Assembly: GCF_900112845.1 (NCBI RefSeq)
Contig: NZ_FONG01000029.1
Coordinates: forward strand, 25,598-89,597
Source: Actinacidiphila alni
GTDB taxonomy: Bacteria; Actinomycetota; Actinomycetes; Streptomycetales; Streptomycetaceae
Direction: 5' to 3'
Length of the DNA stretch: 64,000 nt
The position numbers and the translations under genes are program-made. The notes below the pieces were generated by a model that was not told where the DNA came from, ran no database searches, and worked only from the letters and a program-made list of their open reading frames with translations. The stretch's first letter is position 1; each line of letters begins with the position of its first letter. Below, piece by piece: positions 7,969 through 17,250 of this stretch.

Positions 7969-9072
7969 TTGACCCCAGCAGACAGGCAGCCAGATACCGG
8001 TTCCAGCCGTGCGCCCGACCCCTCGCGGAAGAGCGGTCTTCTCGCCGAACTGCGGGACGCCGTCACCCCGCGCGCCGTCCTGGTCATGTTCGGCGTCCTG
8101 CTGCTCCAACTCGGCTTCGCCCTGTCCTACATGGGCGCCTTCCACTCGCCCAAGCCGCACCGCGTACCGGTCGTCGTGGCCGCCCCACGGGCCGCCGCCG
8201 CGCCGGCGGTGGCCCGGCTCAACGCCCTGCCCGGCGAACCGGTGCACGCCACCGCCGTGGCCGACCGCGCCGAGGCCACCAGGAAGCTGCTCCAGCGCCG
8301 TACGGACGCCGCCGTCATCGTCGATCCGCGCGGCACCACGGACACCGTGCTGGTCGCCTCGGCCGGCGGCCCCTCGGCGGCGGACGCCGCCACCAAGGTC
8401 TTCCAGGTCGCGGGCCAGGCCCAGCACCGCCAGGTCGTCGTCCGCGACATCCGCCCGCCGGCGAAGGGCGACTCGCGGGGCCTGTCCTCCTTCTACCTCG
8501 TCCTGAGCTGGACGATCGGCGGCTACCTCGCCTCGTCGGCGCTGAACATGGCGGCGGGATCCGCGCGGCCCACGCTGCGCCGCGTGCTGGTGCGGCTGGC
8601 GGCGATGGTCCCGTACGCGTTCGTCTCGGGCATCGGCGGCGCCGTGATCGTCGGCCCGGTCCTCGATTGCCTGCCCGGCGCCTTCTGGGAACTCGTCGGC
8701 ATCGGCACCCTGATCGTGTTCGCGGCGGGCGCGGTCGGCGTCGCCCTGCAGTCACTTGCCGGCACCATCGGCCTCGGCCTGACCGTGCTGATCTTCACCG
8801 TCCTCGGCAATCCCAGCTCCGGCGGCGTCTACCCGGCCGCCCTCCTCCCGCCGTTCTGGCGGGCCATCGGCCAGGCACTGCCACCGGGCGCCGGCACCAC
8901 CGTCGTCCGCAACACCGTCTACTTCGACGGCCACAACACCACAGGACCGCTGTGGGTGCTGGCCGCCTGGGCCTTCGGCGGTATCGCGGTGGCGGTCGCG
9001 TCCGCGGCGCTGCGCGGCCGACGGCAGGCGGGCACGGCGCCCGGTACGGCGCCCGCCACCGCGACGGCCTGA
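7969..9072 (+). CDS. ABC-2-type / YhgE-like membrane protein
   Basis: A 367-residue membrane protein. One helix lies near residue 36-55, followed by an external domain of about 130 residues. Five further helices then run to the C-terminus, with motifs such as SWTIGGYLASSALN and LGNPSSGGVYPAALLPPFW. This layout matches the permease-like family that includes YhgE/Pip and DUF3533, without an ATP-binding partner in view. The substrate is unknown. The start is probably TTG 7969, with AGGAG at 7953-7957, somewhat distant (11 bases); the longer frame upstream crosses the 10-bp repeats and is unlikely to be coding. Confidence 0.7.
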   Translation: MTPADRQPDTGSSRAPDPSRKSGLLAELRDAVTPRAVLVMFGVLLLQLGFALSYMGAFHSPKPHRVPVVVAAPRAAAAPAVARLNALPGEPVHATAVADRAEATRKLLQRRTDAAVIVDPRGTTDTVLVASAGGPSAADAATKVFQVAGQAQHRQVVVRDIRPPAKGDSRGLSSFYLVLSWTIGGYLASSALNMAAGSARPTLRRVLVRLAAMVPYAFVSGIGGAVIVGPVLDCLPGAFWELVGIGTLIVFAAGAVGVALQSLAGTIGLGLTVLIFTVLGNPSSGGVYPAALLPPFWRAIGQALPPGAGTTVVRNTVYFDGHNTTGPLWVLAAWAFGGIAVAVASAALRGRRQAGTAPGTAPATATA

Positions 9073-9253
9073 GGCGCGCGCCCCACCGGATCCGGCACGC
9101 GCCCATGTACCGTTCCAGTACGGCCGGTTCGGGGTCGCCCGGAGTGCCCGGAAGCACGCGCGCGAAAGCCACCCCGCCCGTCGTCACAGCGGGGCAATCA
9201 CCGCAAAGTCGCCCACGGAACTAGTACGTTTTATCGATGCTTGGTCCAATCCA

Positions 9254-9282
9254 TTGACACCGCTCAAGGCGAGTCCTAGCTT
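9254..9282 (+). promoter_or_regulatory. Sigma-70-type promoter of the first GH26 gene
   Basis: TTGACA (9254-9259), a 17-base spacer and TAGCTT (9277-9282) form a near-consensus housekeeping promoter, about 125 bases before the TTG start at 9408. Just upstream, TTGGTCCAAT (9241-9250) resembles regulatory half-sites before other streptomycete sugar-hydrolase genes. The rest of the 335-base gap (9073-9407) shows no gene. Confidence 0.7.
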
Positions 9283-9407
9283 CCAGGCGTCGGTCCGGCC
9301 TGTGCGTCGCGGCACGACAGCGATGTCAGCGCAGCGCGACCGCCAGGCGTGGCACCGCGCTGCCTGCAACGTTCCACCTCCGGTTGCCCCGCAGGAGAGG
9401 ACTCCCC

Positions 9408-10853
9408 TTGAGACCGAAGATCTTCCGCCGCCGAACGGCCGCCCTGCTGGCGGCGCTGCCGCTCGCCGCGGCGGCATGGCTGGCGACCTCGCCGTCCCAG
9501 GCGTCCGCGACCGGCGCTTCGACGCCGGCCGCGGTCGTCGACTATCTGCACCAGATCAGCGGCAATCACGTCATCAGCGGCGTGCACAACAAGGAACCGC
9601 TGAGCAACCCGTCGCAGTACACCGCGCAGGCCCACTCGATCACCGGCAAGTGGCCGGGCCTGTGGGGCGGTGAACTCGGCTTCACCGCCGCCGACATCGC
9701 GAACCGCCAGACGATGATCAATCAGGCGAAGACCGAGTGGGCCAACGGCTCGCTGGTCAATCTGACCTGGCACATGTGCCGGCCCGACGTCGCGACCTGC
9801 TCGTTCGAGAACGGCGGCATCAACGGCAGCAAGCTGTCGGACCCCGAGTGGAGCCAGCTGATCACCAACGGCAGCTCGCTCAACAACGCCTACAAGGCCA
9901 AGCTCGACACCGCCGTCCCGTACTTCCAGCAGCTGAAGGACGCCGGCATTCCCGTGCTGTTCCGGCCGCTGCACGAGATGAACGAGGGCTGGGCGTGGTG
10001 GGGCGGCCGTCCCGGCGCCAACGGCAGCGCCAAGCTGTTCCAGATCACCCACGACTACCTGGTCTCCAAGGGCCTGACCAACATCATCTGGGTGTGGAAC
10101 GTCAAGGACACCGACCAGAACGGCGGTTCGTCCGGTGTGTCGAGCTTCTACCCCGGCGACAACTACGTGGACGTCGCCAGCCTCGACCCCTGGGTGAAGG
10201 GCTTCCCCTCGACGGACTGGTACCAGGCGCTCCTCAACACCGCGCACGGCAAGCCCGTTTCGCTCGCCGAGGTCGGTACGGTGCCGACGCCGTCGCAGCT
10301 CGCCGCCCAGCCGCAGTGGGCCTGGTTCATGATCTGGTCGGACTACCTGACCTCGGCCAACTCCACCTCCGGCCTCCAGGCCACCTTCAACTCCTCCCGG
10401 GTGCTCAACCAGGGCCAGATCACCCTCCCCGGCGGAGGCACCACCACACCGCCGCCCGGTGGTGGTACCGGCACCGGTCCGATCACGGGTGTGGGTGGCA
10501 AGTGTGTGGATGTGGCGGGGTCGGCGACGGCGAACGGTACGGCGGTTCAGCTCTACGACTGCAACGGCACCGGCGCGCAGTCGTGGACGGTGGGCAGTGA
10601 CGGCACGGTCAAGGCGCTGGGCAAGTGTCTGGACGTGACCGGTCAGGGGACGGCGAACGGTACGAAGCTCCAGTTGTGGGACTGCAACGGTTCCGGGGCC
10701 CAGCAGTGGGTGGCCGAATCGGACGGGCATCTGAAGAACCCGCAGTCCGGCCGCTACCTGGACGTGCCCGGTGGCAACACCGCCAACGGCACCCGGTTGC
10801 AGATCTGGGACCGCAACACCAACGCCTGGCAGACCTGGCACCTCCCCACCTGA
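9408..10853 (+). CDS. Secreted GH26 beta-mannanase with CBM13
   Basis: A 481-residue exported glycoside hydrolase, expected to cut beta-1,4-mannan. Signal peptide about 1-34. The GH26 domain (about 38-340) has the acid/base in RPLHEMNEGWAWW (E190) and the nucleophile in SLAEVG (E288). A Pro/Gly/Thr linker is followed by a ricin-type beta-trefoil (about 360-481) with QSW, QQW and QTW repeats, which would bind sugar. The TTG start has AGGAGAGG seven bases before it. The lectin module is nearly identical at DNA level to that of the next gene, suggesting recent duplication or gene conversion. Family assignment is firm; activity on other beta-glucans is possible. Confidence 0.9.
   Translation: MRPKIFRRRTAALLAALPLAAAAWLATSPSQASATGASTPAAVVDYLHQISGNHVISGVHNKEPLSNPSQYTAQAHSITGKWPGLWGGELGFTAADIANRQTMINQAKTEWANGSLVNLTWHMCRPDVATCSFENGGINGSKLSDPEWSQLITNGSSLNNAYKAKLDTAVPYFQQLKDAGIPVLFRPLHEMNEGWAWWGGRPGANGSAKLFQITHDYLVSKGLTNIIWVWNVKDTDQNGGSSGVSSFYPGDNYVDVASLDPWVKGFPSTDWYQALLNTAHGKPVSLAEVGTVPTPSQLAAQPQWAWFMIWSDYLTSANSTSGLQATFNSSRVLNQGQITLPGGGTTTPPPGGGTGTGPITGVGGKCVDVAGSATANGTAVQLYDCNGTGAQSWTVGSDGTVKALGKCLDVTGQGTANGTKLQLWDCNGSGAQQWVAESDGHLKNPQSGRYLDVPGGNTANGTRLQIWDRNTNAWQTWHLPT
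10451..10853 (+). repeat. CBM13-coding direct repeat, copy 1
   Basis: A 403-base stretch that encodes linker plus ricin-type module and recurs at 11977-12379 with no length difference and few substitutions, mostly silent. The two GH26 catalytic parts are clearly more diverged than this. That pattern suggests homogenisation of the 3-prime ends. Confidence 0.9.
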
Positions 10854-10912
10854 CGCGGCCTCACATCCGGCCGCCGCACGCAGACGTCATCCCCTCACGA
10901 AAGGGCACCCCC

Positions 10913-12379
10913 ATGTCCGTACGCACCAGAACGCGGGCGATCGTCGCCGGCGCGTCGGCCGCCGCCGTCGCGGGCGTCGCGCTCACCCTCACCGGCGGAG
11001 GCACCGCCTCAGCGGCGCCTCCCGCGGCCTCCGGCGTCACCAAGGCCGACGAGATCGCGTACCTCAAGAGCCTGACCGGCAATCACGTGCTCTCCGGCCA
11101 GCAGGGCGGCGCCAACAGCAATCCGGCGCAATGGATCAACAAGGTCCACGACATCACGGGGGAGTACCCCGCCCTGTGGAACGGTGACTTCGGCTTCAGC
11201 CAGAACGACATCGACAACCGCCAGACCGTCATCAACGAAGCCAAGAGCGAGTGGGCCAACGGCGCGATACCCGGCCTGATGATGCACGCGTGCCGCCCCG
11301 ATGTGGCGACCTGCGACTTCCAGGGCGGCTCGAACCCCGTCAACGGCAGCAAGATGTCGGACAGCGAATGGCAGCAGGTCATCACCGACGGCACCACGCT
11401 CAACACCGACTACAAGCGCAAGCTCGACCAATTCGTACCGTATTTCCAGCAGTTGAAGAGCGCGGGCATCCCGGTGCTGTTCCGGCCGCTGCACGAGATG
11501 AACGACGGCTGGGCCTGGTGGGGCGGCCGTTCCGGGCCGAACGGCAGCGCGCGGCTGTTCCAGATCACCCACGACTACCTGGAGTCCAAGGGCCTGGACA
11601 ACATCATCTGGGTCTGGGCGCTCAAGGACCAGCAAGGCGCCGCCTCGCAGGCGAGCAGCTACTACCCGGGCGACGCCTACGTGGACGTCGTCGGCCTGGA
11701 CGTGTGGTGGCAGAAATTCCCCGCCACCGACTGGTACAACGCGCTGTCGAACATCGCCGGCAGCAAGAAGCCGATGGCCCTGGCGGAGGTCGGCAGCGTC
11801 CCGCAGCCCTCCCAGCTCGCGCAGCAGCCCAAGTGGGTCTACTGGAACGTCTGGCTGGACTACCTGACCAACCCCTCGTACAACACCAACGACCAGGTCA
11901 AGAACGGCTACTACGACTCCCGCACGCTCAACCGCGGTGAGGTGCACATCCCGACCGGCAACCCGCCCACCTCACCGCCGCCCGGTGGTGGTACCGGCAC
12001 CGGTCCGATCACGGGTGTGGGCGGCAAGTGTGTGGATGTGGCGGGGTCGGCGACGGCGAACGGTACGGCCGTGCAGCTCTACGACTGCAACGGCACCAAC
12101 GCCCAGTCCTGGACGGTGGGCAGTGACGGCACGGTCAAGGCGCTCGGCAAGTGCCTGGACGTGACCGGTCAGGGCACAGCGAACGGTACGAAGCTCCAGC
12201 TGTGGGACTGCAACGGTTCCGGGGCCCAGCAGTGGGTGGCCGAATCGGACGGGCATCTGAAGAACCCGCAGTCCGGCCGCTATCTCGATGTCCCCGGTGG
12301 CAACACCGCCAACGGCACCCGGTTGCAGATCTGGGACCGCAACACCAACGCCTGGCAGACCTGGCACCTCCCCACCTGA
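10913..12379 (+). CDS. Secreted GH26 beta-mannanase with CBM13 (paralogue)
   Basis: A 488-residue paralogue of the preceding enzyme. Signal peptide about 1-33. GH26 acid/base E195 in RPLHEMNDGWAWW and nucleophile E292 in ALAEVG. The C-terminal ricin-type module is nearly identical to that of its neighbour. The start ATG at 10913 follows a GAAAGG sequence at 10899-10904. Only 59 bases separate the two genes and no terminator is seen, so they may be cotranscribed from the promoter at 9254. Two similar mannanases side by side may differ in preferred substrate length or branching. Confidence 0.9.
   Translation: MSVRTRTRAIVAGASAAAVAGVALTLTGGGTASAAPPAASGVTKADEIAYLKSLTGNHVLSGQQGGANSNPAQWINKVHDITGEYPALWNGDFGFSQNDIDNRQTVINEAKSEWANGAIPGLMMHACRPDVATCDFQGGSNPVNGSKMSDSEWQQVITDGTTLNTDYKRKLDQFVPYFQQLKSAGIPVLFRPLHEMNDGWAWWGGRSGPNGSARLFQITHDYLESKGLDNIIWVWALKDQQGAASQASSYYPGDAYVDVVGLDVWWQKFPATDWYNALSNIAGSKKPMALAEVGSVPQPSQLAQQPKWVYWNVWLDYLTNPSYNTNDQVKNGYYDSRTLNRGEVHIPTGNPPTSPPPGGGTGTGPITGVGGKCVDVAGSATANGTAVQLYDCNGTNAQSWTVGSDGTVKALGKCLDVTGQGTANGTKLQLWDCNGSGAQQWVAESDGHLKNPQSGRYLDVPGGNTANGTRLQIWDRNTNAWQTWHLPT
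11977..12379 (+). repeat. CBM13-coding direct repeat, copy 2
   Basis: The second copy of the 403-base repeat described at 10451-10853. It covers the end of the linker and the complete ricin-type module through the stop codon. Confidence 0.9.
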
Positions 12380-12505
12380 CAGGGCGTCATATCCCGTCAT
12401 CGCAGCACCTGATCGCACATCCCTCGGGGCCGTCCGACCGCCACCCACGGACGGCCCCGTCACATGCGCGACGCACCGTCACGCCCCCTCGATCCCAGGA
12501 GCGAC

Positions 12506-13999
12506 ATGAGGCATCCCACCCGTACCGCCCTGCGCCGCCGTACGGCAGCGCTCGCCGCCGGCTGCGCCCTGCTCACCGCACTGGTCACCACGCAGCTCGG
12601 CGCCTCGCCCGCGTCCGCCGCCGCCCCCGCGGACGTACGCCAGTGGGTGACCGACGCGCACACCACCGGCGCCCAACTGGCCGCCCCGGGCGCCGTCACC
12701 ACCACCACGGCCGCCGCCGACACCACCGTGCACGTCGATCCCGCCCTCGGCTTCCAGAAGATCACCGGATACGGCGCCTCCATCACCGACTCCTCGGCGG
12801 CCGTGCTTTACCGCCTCGACAAGAAGTACCGCGACGCCCTGATGCGCGACCTGTTCGACCCGCACAGCGGCAACGGCTTCGGGATGCTCCGCCAGCCCAT
12901 CGGCGCCTCGGACTTCGCGACCTCCGACTACAGCTTCGACGACATCCCCGCGGGCACGACCGACTACGCCCTCAAGCACTTCTCGATCGCTCACGACAAG
13001 CCGCAGATCCTGCCACTGCTGCGGCAGGCGAAGGCCCTCAACCCGCGGCTGCGGATCGTCGCGAGCCCATGGAGCCCGCCCGCCTGGATGAAGACCGGCG
13101 GCTCGATGATCGACGGCAAACTCATCGACGACCCGCGCGTCTACGACGCCTACGCCCGCTACCTGGTGAAATTCGTCCAGGCGTACGCGGCGGCCGGTGT
13201 CCCGGTCGACTACCTCACCGTCCAGAACGAACCGCAGGCACTGCTGCGCACCGACTACCCGGGCACCGACCTCCCCGTCGCCCAGGAGGCCAAGGTCATC
13301 GAGCGGCTCGGCCCGGCGCTGAAGGCCGCGGGCCTGCGCACCAAGATCCTCGGCTTCGACCACAACTGGGCCGAGCACCCCTTCGACGTCCAGTCGCACG
13401 TCGACGCCGGCGAGGACCCGGAACTCGACTACCCCTTCGACCTGTTGAACTCGCCCGCCGCCAAGTGGATCTCCGGCACCGCCTACCACTGCTACTACGG
13501 CGACCCGAGCGCCCAGACCTCGCTCAAGGCGTCCTTCCCCGGCAAGGACATCTTCGAGACCGAGTGCAGCGGCGGAGGCGTCACCCGCACCATCGGCGCG
13601 ATGAACAACTGGGCCCGCAGCATGATCTTCTGGAATCTCGCGCTGGACGAGAACCACGGCCCGCACACCGGCGGCTGCACCGGCTGCGACGGCACCGTGA
13701 ACATCGACTCCACCACCGGCGCCGTCACGTACACCGCCAACTACTACACGCTCGCGCACTTCTCCCGCTTCGTCCGGCCCGGCGCCACCCGGATCGCGGC
13801 GAGCGTCGCCGCCACCGAGGGCGACCCGGCCCCGCTCCAGGCCACGGCCTTCCGCAATCCCGACGGCGGCACCGCGCTCGTCGTGTACAACCCGAGCGGC
13901 ACGGCGGCCCACACCACGACCATCGCCGCCCCCGGCGTCCGGCTGACCACCACCGTCGCCCCCGGCGCGACCGCCACCTACACCTGGGGCCGCCGCTGA
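12506..13999 (+). CDS. Secreted GH30 glycosidase
   Basis: A 497-residue exported glycoside hydrolase of family GH30 (glucosylceramidase or beta-1,6-glucanase type). Signal peptide about 1-36. The (beta/alpha)8 barrel opens with KITGYGASITDSSA and has VASPWSPPAWMK. The acid/base is in TVQNEPQ (E242) and the nucleophile in FETECSGGG (E353). The usual C-terminal beta-sandwich ends the protein (RPGATRIAAS, then VYNPSG). The start ATG has AGGAG four bases upstream. It follows the GH26 pair by 126 bases. Substrate within GH30 cannot be fixed by eye; beta-1,6-glucan fits a secreted enzyme. Confidence 0.88.
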   Translation: MRHPTRTALRRRTAALAAGCALLTALVTTQLGASPASAAAPADVRQWVTDAHTTGAQLAAPGAVTTTTAAADTTVHVDPALGFQKITGYGASITDSSAAVLYRLDKKYRDALMRDLFDPHSGNGFGMLRQPIGASDFATSDYSFDDIPAGTTDYALKHFSIAHDKPQILPLLRQAKALNPRLRIVASPWSPPAWMKTGGSMIDGKLIDDPRVYDAYARYLVKFVQAYAAAGVPVDYLTVQNEPQALLRTDYPGTDLPVAQEAKVIERLGPALKAAGLRTKILGFDHNWAEHPFDVQSHVDAGEDPELDYPFDLLNSPAAKWISGTAYHCYYGDPSAQTSLKASFPGKDIFETECSGGGVTRTIGAMNNWARSMIFWNLALDENHGPHTGGCTGCDGTVNIDSTTGAVTYTANYYTLAHFSRFVRPGATRIAASVAATEGDPAPLQATAFRNPDGGTALVVYNPSGTAAHTTTIAAPGVRLTTTVAPGATATYTWGRR

Positions 14000-14162
14000 T
14001 CGCCACCGACCGGGGCGCGGGCACTGCGCGCACACGTCGGATGACCCGACGGGCCGGTCCGGGGTTCGACTCCGGACCGGCCCGACCAGCGCCGATGTCC
14101 GGACGCCGCAGGAAGCGGGCCGCGTTCGCGCGAGCCCGCAATCTCCGGTCGCTGCACGCTTA

Positions 14163-14211
14163 TTGACGGTGGGTACCCACGATGATTCACTGCGTCCCTG
14201 AGAGCGCTCTC
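14163..14211 (+). promoter_or_regulatory. Promoter with LacI-type operator GAGAGCGCTCTC
   Basis: TTGACG (14163-14168) with a weak -10 TTCACT (14186-14191), then a perfect 12-base palindrome GAGAGCGCTCTC (14200-14211). Palindromes centred on GCGC are typical of LacI-family operators such as the CebR site. The same 12 bases occur at 30241-30252 before the GH31 gene, also just downstream of the -10 box. This argues for one shared repressor. Confidence 0.65.
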
Positions 14212-14265
14212 TAGTGGCTGAGATCCAGCCGCGGCCCGCCCCGTCCATCTCGTCCAGGGAGAGCT

Positions 14266-16107
14266 GTGTCCGTCAACCCCACTCGCCGTACCATGCTCCG
14301 CGGCGGCGCCGCTGTCGCCGCCGCGGTCCCGCTGGTCGGCGGCATCACCGCAGGAACGGCGTTCGCGTCGTCGCCCGCCTCCGCGTCCCACGGCCACGGA
14401 AACGATTACGGCCACGGTCACGGCCATGGCGGCGCCGACCTCGGCGCCAACGTCCTGGTCTTCGACCCCTCCATGGGCGACGCCGCGATCCAGGCCGCGG
14501 TCGACGCGGTGTTCGCCACCCAGGAGTCCAACCAGTTCGGCGACGAGCGCTACGCTCTCGCCTTCCGGCCCGGCACGTACAACGTCGACATCAACGTCGG
14601 CTTCTACACGCATGTGCTCGGCCTCGGCGAGAGCCCGGACGACGTCGTGATCAACGGACATGTCACCGTCGACGCGCAGTGGTTCGACGGCAACGGCACC
14701 CAGGACTTCTGGCGCGCCGCCGAGAACCTGACGATCGCCCCGCCGGACGGCCTCAACCGCTGGGCCGTCGCCCAGGCCGGCCCGATGCGCCGGGTCCACA
14801 TCAAGGGCAACATCACCCTGTGGCCCAGCCCGCCCGGCAACCAGTGGTCCAGCGGCGGCTTCCTGGCCGACAGCCTCGTCGACGGCTACGTCGAGTCCGG
14901 CTCGCAGCAGCAGTGGCTGACCCGCAACTCCACCATGGGCAGCTGGAACGGCTCCAACTGGAACATGGTGTTCGTCGGCGTCCAGGGCGCGCCCGCCCAG
15001 ACCTTCCCGACCCCGCCCTTCACCACCGTCGACCGCACCCCCGTGGTCCGCGAGAAGCCGTTCCTGACCGTCGACCGGCACGGCGACTACCAGGTCTTCG
15101 TGCCCGCCCTGCGCCGCAACTCCACCGGCACCACCTGGGCGCACGGCCGCGCCGCAGGCCACAGCATCGCGCTGTCGAAGTGCTTCGTGGCCCGCCCCGG
15201 CGACTCCGCCACCGAGATCAACCGCGCGCTGAGCCGCGGACAGCACCTGCTGTTTACGCCCGGCATCTACAACCTGTCCTCGACCATCCGGGTCACCCGC
15301 CCCGGCACCGTGGTGCTCGGCCTGGGCTACACCACGCTGCGCTCCACGCACGGCAACACCCTGATCGACGTGGCCGACGTCGACGGTGTCACCGTCGCGG
15401 GCGTGCTCGTCGAGGCCGCGTCCAAGCACACCCCGGTGCTGGTCCAGATCGGCGACGGCTGCGGCAGGCGCCGCCACGCCTCCGACCCGACCGTGCTCTT
15501 CGACGTCTTCGCCCGGATCGGCGGCGCCATCGCGGGCGGCGCGGGCGTCAGCCTGCGGATCGACAGCAATGACGTCATCTGCGACCACCTGTGGCTGTGG
15601 CGCGCCGACCACGGCCTGGACAACACCGTCGGCTGGGCGGTCAACCCCGCCGACACCGGCATCCTCGTCAACGGCGACCACGTCACCACCTACGGCCTGT
15701 TCGTCGAGCACTACCAGAAGTACGAAGTGCTGTGGAATGGCGACCACGGCAGCACCTACTTCTTCCAGAACGAGCACCCGTACGACGTGCCCACGCAGAC
15801 CGCCTGGGTGCACGGTGCCACCAAGGGTTACGCCGCCTACAAGGTCGCCGACTCCGTCCGCGAGCACCATGCCTGGGGCCTGGGCAGCTACTGCTTCTTC
15901 AACCTCGAGGCCGACATCTACACCGACCGCGCCTACGAGGTCCCCGACCGGCCCGGTGTCGTCTTCACCGACCTGATGACCGTCTGCCTCAACGGCGCGG
16001 GCGGCGGCGGCATCCTGCACGCCATCAACAACGCGGGCGACCCCGTGCAGAACGGCTTCGGCACGTACTTCATGAAGTCCTACAGCAACGGCCGAGCGGT
16101 CGTCTGA
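14266..16107 (+). CDS. Tat-exported beta-helix protein (GH55/lyase-like fold)
   Basis: A 613-residue protein with a twin-arginine signal (PTRRTMLRGGAAV) and a His-rich stretch after the cleavage site (several HGHG units, about residues 42-58). The body has repeated beta-strand turns (GTYNVDINVGFYTHVLGLGES, GVTVAGVLVEAAS), as in right-handed parallel beta-helix proteins such as GH55 or pectate-lyase-like enzymes. Similar proteins in actinomycetes are often carelessly named adenylyl cyclase; nothing here supports that name. No catalytic residues could be assigned. The GTG start at 14266 has GGGAG just upstream. It stands behind its own promoter and LacI-type operator, so a role in polysaccharide use is likely. 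Confidence 0.75.
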   Translation: MSVNPTRRTMLRGGAAVAAAVPLVGGITAGTAFASSPASASHGHGNDYGHGHGHGGADLGANVLVFDPSMGDAAIQAAVDAVFATQESNQFGDERYALAFRPGTYNVDINVGFYTHVLGLGESPDDVVINGHVTVDAQWFDGNGTQDFWRAAENLTIAPPDGLNRWAVAQAGPMRRVHIKGNITLWPSPPGNQWSSGGFLADSLVDGYVESGSQQQWLTRNSTMGSWNGSNWNMVFVGVQGAPAQTFPTPPFTTVDRTPVVREKPFLTVDRHGDYQVFVPALRRNSTGTTWAHGRAAGHSIALSKCFVARPGDSATEINRALSRGQHLLFTPGIYNLSSTIRVTRPGTVVLGLGYTTLRSTHGNTLIDVADVDGVTVAGVLVEAASKHTPVLVQIGDGCGRRRHASDPTVLFDVFARIGGAIAGGAGVSLRIDSNDVICDHLWLWRADHGLDNTVGWAVNPADTGILVNGDHVTTYGLFVEHYQKYEVLWNGDHGSTYFFQNEHPYDVPTQTAWVHGATKGYAAYKVADSVREHHAWGLGSYCFFNLEADIYTDRAYEVPDRPGVVFTDLMTVCLNGAGGGGILHAINNAGDPVQNGFGTYFMKSYSNGRAVV

Positions 16108-16225
16108 CCCCGCACCACTTCCCCGCACACCGGTCGGGCGGACCCCATACGGTCCGCCCGACCCGCGCGTCCGCGAGGAGTTCCTGGAACCGGCCGGCGG
16201 CGGCCACTTCGCCGCCGCCGACCGC

Positions 16226-17227
16226 TCAGCCCAGCAGCCAGATGAAGCCGCCGCCGACGAAGACCAGCAGGCAGATCCCGAGATTGGTGCGCCGGTAGGT
16301 CGCGAAGAGCGCGACGAATTCGCGGATCACCGCGCTCGGCAGGAAGTACGCGGCGGTCGGCGACCCCACCACATGGCCGCGCACACCGGCCCTGCGGGCG
16401 GTCACCGCGGCGCGGAAGGCGTGGTAATTGTTCGTCACGATCACGCACCGGTAGTCCGGTTTGGCCTTCACCATGATCGTCCTGCTGAATTCGATGTTCT
16501 CCTCGGTCGCCCTCGACCGGTCTTCCCGCTCAATCAGGTCCGCGGGGAAACCGCGCCCGATCAGATAGTCGGCCATCGCGTGGGACTCGGGCAGGTCCTC
16601 GTCCGGCCCCTGGCCGCCGGAGGTGATGAGCACCGGCCGTCTGCCGCGCCGCGACAGCCTGCCGTGGACGGCGTGGGCCCGGTCCAGCCGGCTCGCCAGC
16701 AGCGGCGGCACCTTCGACCCGCCGATCAGGCCGGAGCCGAGGACCACCACGAAGTCCGCCCTGCGCCGCAGGGCCAGCCGCCCGTACAGGAAGGCGTAGA
16801 CCACGAAGCAGAGGAAGAGGAAGCCCACGTAGCCGGCCAGCGCGAGGGCCGTCGCGGTCACCGCCACCAGCACGCGGCTCTGCAGCACGACCGTGGCGAT
16901 CAGCAGTCCCAGCAGCGCCACCAGCGCCAGCCCCGCCAGCAGGGACAGGAGATTGGCCGGACTCCTGCCTTCCTTGCGCACCATGACCAGGCCGTTGGAG
17001 ATCAGGAACCACGCCAGGGTCACGATGCCGAGCGCCACCAGCACCACCAGCGCGACACCGAGGTCCCTGGCCAGGACCGGGTGCCGGTCGCGGAGTTCGA
17101 AGATCCAGGCACCGAAGGCGAACAGGCCCGTCAGCCCGAGCAGTACGGCATTGCCGAAACGGCGGCGGTCGCGCAGCACACCGACACAGAAAAGGAAGAA
17201 GCACAACAGCGCCGGGGCGTAGACCAT
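16226..17227 (-). CDS. DUF218 (YdcF/SanA/ElyC-like) membrane protein
   Basis: A 333-residue protein. Six or so hydrophobic helices fill the first 185 residues. The cytoplasmic or external domain is DUF218 type: ADFVVVLGSGLIGGSKVPPLLASRLDRA, then ITSGGQGPDEDLPESHAMADYL, and RSRATEENIEFS. DUF218 proteins of the SanA/ElyC kind act in cell-envelope maintenance; the reaction is not settled. The ATG at 17227 is preferred because the hydrophobic region begins there; the longer frame upstream runs through the terminator hairpin. One C-terminal helix ends the protein. Confidence 0.85.
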   Translation of the reverse strand: MVYAPALLCFFLFCVGVLRDRRRFGNAVLLGLTGLFAFGAWIFELRDRHPVLARDLGVALVVLVALGIVTLAWFLISNGLVMVRKEGRSPANLLSLLAGLALVALLGLLIATVVLQSRVLVAVTATALALAGYVGFLFLCFVVYAFLYGRLALRRRADFVVVLGSGLIGGSKVPPLLASRLDRAHAVHGRLSRRGRRPVLITSGGQGPDEDLPESHAMADYLIGRGFPADLIEREDRSRATEENIEFSRTIMVKAKPDYRCVIVTNNYHAFRAAVTARRAGVRGHVVGSPTAAYFLPSAVIREFVALFATYRRTNLGICLLVFVGGGFIWLLG

Positions 17228-17250
17228 GCGCACATCGTAGGCAGTGGAAC

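Noticed and set aside
14213..15572. A 452-codon frame overlapping the beta-helix gene
   Set aside because: It is an Arg-rich shadow frame of the 14266 gene, whose Tat signal and beta-helix repeats are clear.
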